From Acidobacteriaceae bacterium (GTDB taxonomy: Bacteria; Acidobacteriota; Terriglobia; Terriglobales; Acidobacteriaceae): a stretch of 33,615 nucleotides of DNA. The stretch lies in NCBI GenBank assembly GCA_030038435.1, contig JASHOY010000403.1, positions 1 to 33,615 of the forward strand, read 5' to 3'. Positions 31,883 to 33,615 of the stretch are shown here, in pieces. Below the pieces are notes generated by a model. That model made no database searches, was not told the DNA's origin, and saw only the letters and a program-made list of their open reading frames with translations. Numbering within the stretch: the first letter of the stretch is position 1; each line of letters starts with the position of its first letter. The translations under genes and the position numbers were made by a program.

Positions 31883-33615
31883 ATGAAAGGGATGGAACTG
31901 GCGGTTTCTGGTCTTGGCGCGTCCACTGCCGAATCTGGTTATGACGGCATGGATGCTCAACAGTTGGTCGAGATCTTCCGCTTGATGGTTCTCTCGCGCC
32001 GCCTCGACGACCGCGAAATCCTTCTCAAACGCCAGCAGAAAATCTATTTCCAGATCTCCGGCGCCGGGCACGAGGCCCTGCAGGTAGGTACAGCGCTGGC
32101 GTTACGCCCGGGCTACGACTGGTTCTTTCCCTATTATCGCGATCGCGGCCTTTGCCTGGCCCTGGGCATTACACCGGAAGAGATGATGCTGCAGGCCGTC
32201 GGCACGGCCACTGACCCGGCCAGCGGAGGCCGCCAGATGCCCACTCACTGGAGCAGCCGCGCCCTTCACATCGTCAGCACCTCCTCCTCTACGGCCACCC
32301 AGGTCCTGCATGCCGTGGGGTGCGCCGAAGCCGGACGCTACTACAGCCGGCATCCTGAGGCTGCCGCCCGAAATAGTGGCGATTATCGCGCCTTCCACGA
32401 CGTCACTTTCCAGGGTGATGAAGTCTCTCTCGCCTGCCTGGGCGAGGGCGCCACCTCGCAGGGCGAGTTCTGGGAGGCAATGAACACCGCCTCCAACAAC
32501 AAGCTGCCTGTAATCTTCCTGGTGGAAGACAATGGCTATGCGATCAGTGTTCCTGTGGAAGTAAATACCCCTGGCGGCAACATCTCGCGCATCGTCGCCA
32601 ACTTTCCCAACTTCCACTTTGCTGAAATCGACGGAACCGATCCCGTAGTCTGCTTTCGTGCCATGCAAGCTGCCGCCGAACATTGCCGCGCCGGTCTGGG
32701 GCCAGCCTTCGTGCATGGCCATTGCACGCGCCCCTATTCGCATTCGCTCTCCGACGATGATCGGCTCTACCGCTCCGCCGCCGAACGCGAAGCGGATGCC
32801 ATGCGCGATCCTATCTTACGCATGCGCAAGCGCCTAATCCGCGATGGAATCCTTACCGAGACGCAGATCGCCGAAATCGAGCGGTCGCTGGATCGCGAAG
32901 CTGCCGAAGCGGCGGCGCGGGCACTGGAAGCGCCGCTGCCGAAGGTTTCCGACATTCCCCTCCACGTCTACTCCGAAGACCTCGATCCCACCGCGCCCTC
33001 CCTGGCCACTGAGCCTGCAAAACCGGCCGCCAACGGGGGTAAGGCAGCGGGTGCGAAGACCATGGTCGATCTCATCAACGCCTGTCTTCACGACGAAATG
33101 CGGCGCGATCCGCGCGTCATTGTCTACGGCGAAGACGTGGCTGACGCCAGCCGTGAAGAGGCGCTTGCTGAAGTAAAAGGCAAGGGCGGAGTTTTCAAAC
33201 TTACCGCCGGTCTGCAAACCGAATTTGGCTCCGAGCGCGTCTTCAACTCTCCGCTCGCCGAAGCCAACATCGTCGGCCGCGCCGTTGGTTACGCGGTTCG
33301 CGGCATGAAGCCGGTCGTCGAAATTCAATTTTTCGATTACATCTGGCCGGCGATGCACCAGATCCGCAATGAGCTTTCGGTCATGCGCTGGCGCTCCAAC
33401 GGGGCATGGGCCTCGCCGGTTGTCATCCGCGTGCCCATTGGCGGCTACATCAGCGGAGGTTCCATCTATCATTCGCAGTCCGGCGAGAGCATCTTCACCC
33501 ACATCCCCGGTTTGCGAGTTGTTTTTCCCTCCAATGCCCTTGACGCCAACGGACTGCTGCGCACCGCCATCCGCTGCGACGATCCCGTGCTTTTTCTCGA
33601 GCACAAGCGTCTCTA
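31883..33615 (+). CDS. Fused E1 alpha/beta 2-oxoacid dehydrogenase (3' end outside window)
   Basis: The frame runs from ATG 31883 to the window end without a stop (577 full codons). Residues about 25-350 are an E1 alpha domain: [35 protein letters not shown], and the thiamine-diphosphate segment [18 protein letters not shown]...EDNGYAIS. A linker rich in Pro/Ala/Lys follows. From about residue 394 comes the E1 beta domain: [55 protein letters not shown]. The enzyme decarboxylates pyruvate or branched-chain 2-oxoacids and passes the acyl group to a lipoyl E2. The usual GDG..NN reads GEG..DN here (G187-E-G, D216-N217). A later ATG at 31892 is possible; the ribosome site GAGGGAGA suits either only moderately. 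Confidence 0.93.
   Translation, partial: MKGMELAVSGLGASTAESGYDGMDAQQLVEIFRLMVLSRRLDDREILLKRQQKIYFQISGAGHEALQVGTALALRPGYDWFFPYYRDRGLCLALGITPEEMMLQAVGTATDPASGGRQMPTHWSSRALHIVSTSSSTATQVLHAVGCAEAGRYYSRHPEAAARNSGDYRAFHDVTFQGDEVSLACLGEGATSQGEFWEAMNTASNNKLPVIFLVEDNGYAISVPVEVNTPGGNISRIVANFPNFHFAEIDGTDPVVCFRAMQAAAEHCRAGLGPAFVHGHCTRPYSHSLSDDDRLYRSAAEREADAMRDPILRMRKRLIRDGILTETQIAEIERSLDREAAEAAARALEAPLPKVSDIPLHVYSEDLDPTAPSLATEPAKPAANGGKAAGAKTMVDLINACLHDEMRRDPRVIVYGEDVADASREEALAEVKGKGGVFKLTAGLQTEFGSERVFNSPLAEANIVGRAVGYAVRGMKPVVEIQFFDYIWPAMHQIRNELSVMRWRSNGAWASPVVIRVPIGGYISGGSIYHSQSGESIFTHIPGLRVVFPSNALDANGLLRTAIRCDDPVLFLEHKRL

Overview
The window looks like a chromosomal segment of an acidobacterium (Acidobacteriota, class Terriglobia or close to it). 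This rests on high GC, a Fis-type protein and several lineage-type hypothetical proteins that match my memory of that group, an SMC with a long acidic insert in its head, a fused E1 alpha/beta dehydrogenase, and palindromic repeats in most of the larger intergenic gaps. No rRNA, tRNA, CRISPR array, transposase or phage gene was seen. All family assignments come from reading motifs, not from database searches.

Left part (1-9 kb): the tail of an unknown protein, a formate/nitrite-type channel (minus), an isolated trpE (minus), a small excisionase-like HTH protein (plus), then a plus-strand pepQ-like peptidase, accB and accC. The last two encode the biotin carrier and biotin carboxylase of acetyl-CoA carboxylase. 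A minus-strand protein with a TonB-like C-terminus follows.

Middle (9-22 kb): plus-strand dprA, topA, a conserved unknown, nadE and a DsbA/DsbC-like secreted thioredoxin-fold protein. Facing these is a compact minus-strand cluster, purC-cvpA-fis-like-HAD phosphatase-secretin, with short gaps and a GTGA stop/start overlap between the last two genes.

Accessory part (22-25.5 kb): an intergenic stretch with a strong hairpin and an intrinsic terminator (possible small RNA), an orphan 120-aa protein, a truncated nuclease-like protein without its catalytic motif, about 780 bp without a convincing gene, and a secreted Ig-like/lectin-like protein.

Right part (25.6-33.6 kb): smc (minus), a three-gene tandem of small secreted paralogues sharing a C-terminal helical motif (30090-31628), and the start of a fused E1 alpha/beta 2-oxoacid dehydrogenase cut by the window end. 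The best candidates for something undescribed are the three-paralogue secreted family, the secretin in a housekeeping operon without secretion partners, and the hairpin/terminator locus at 21.9-22.25 kb.
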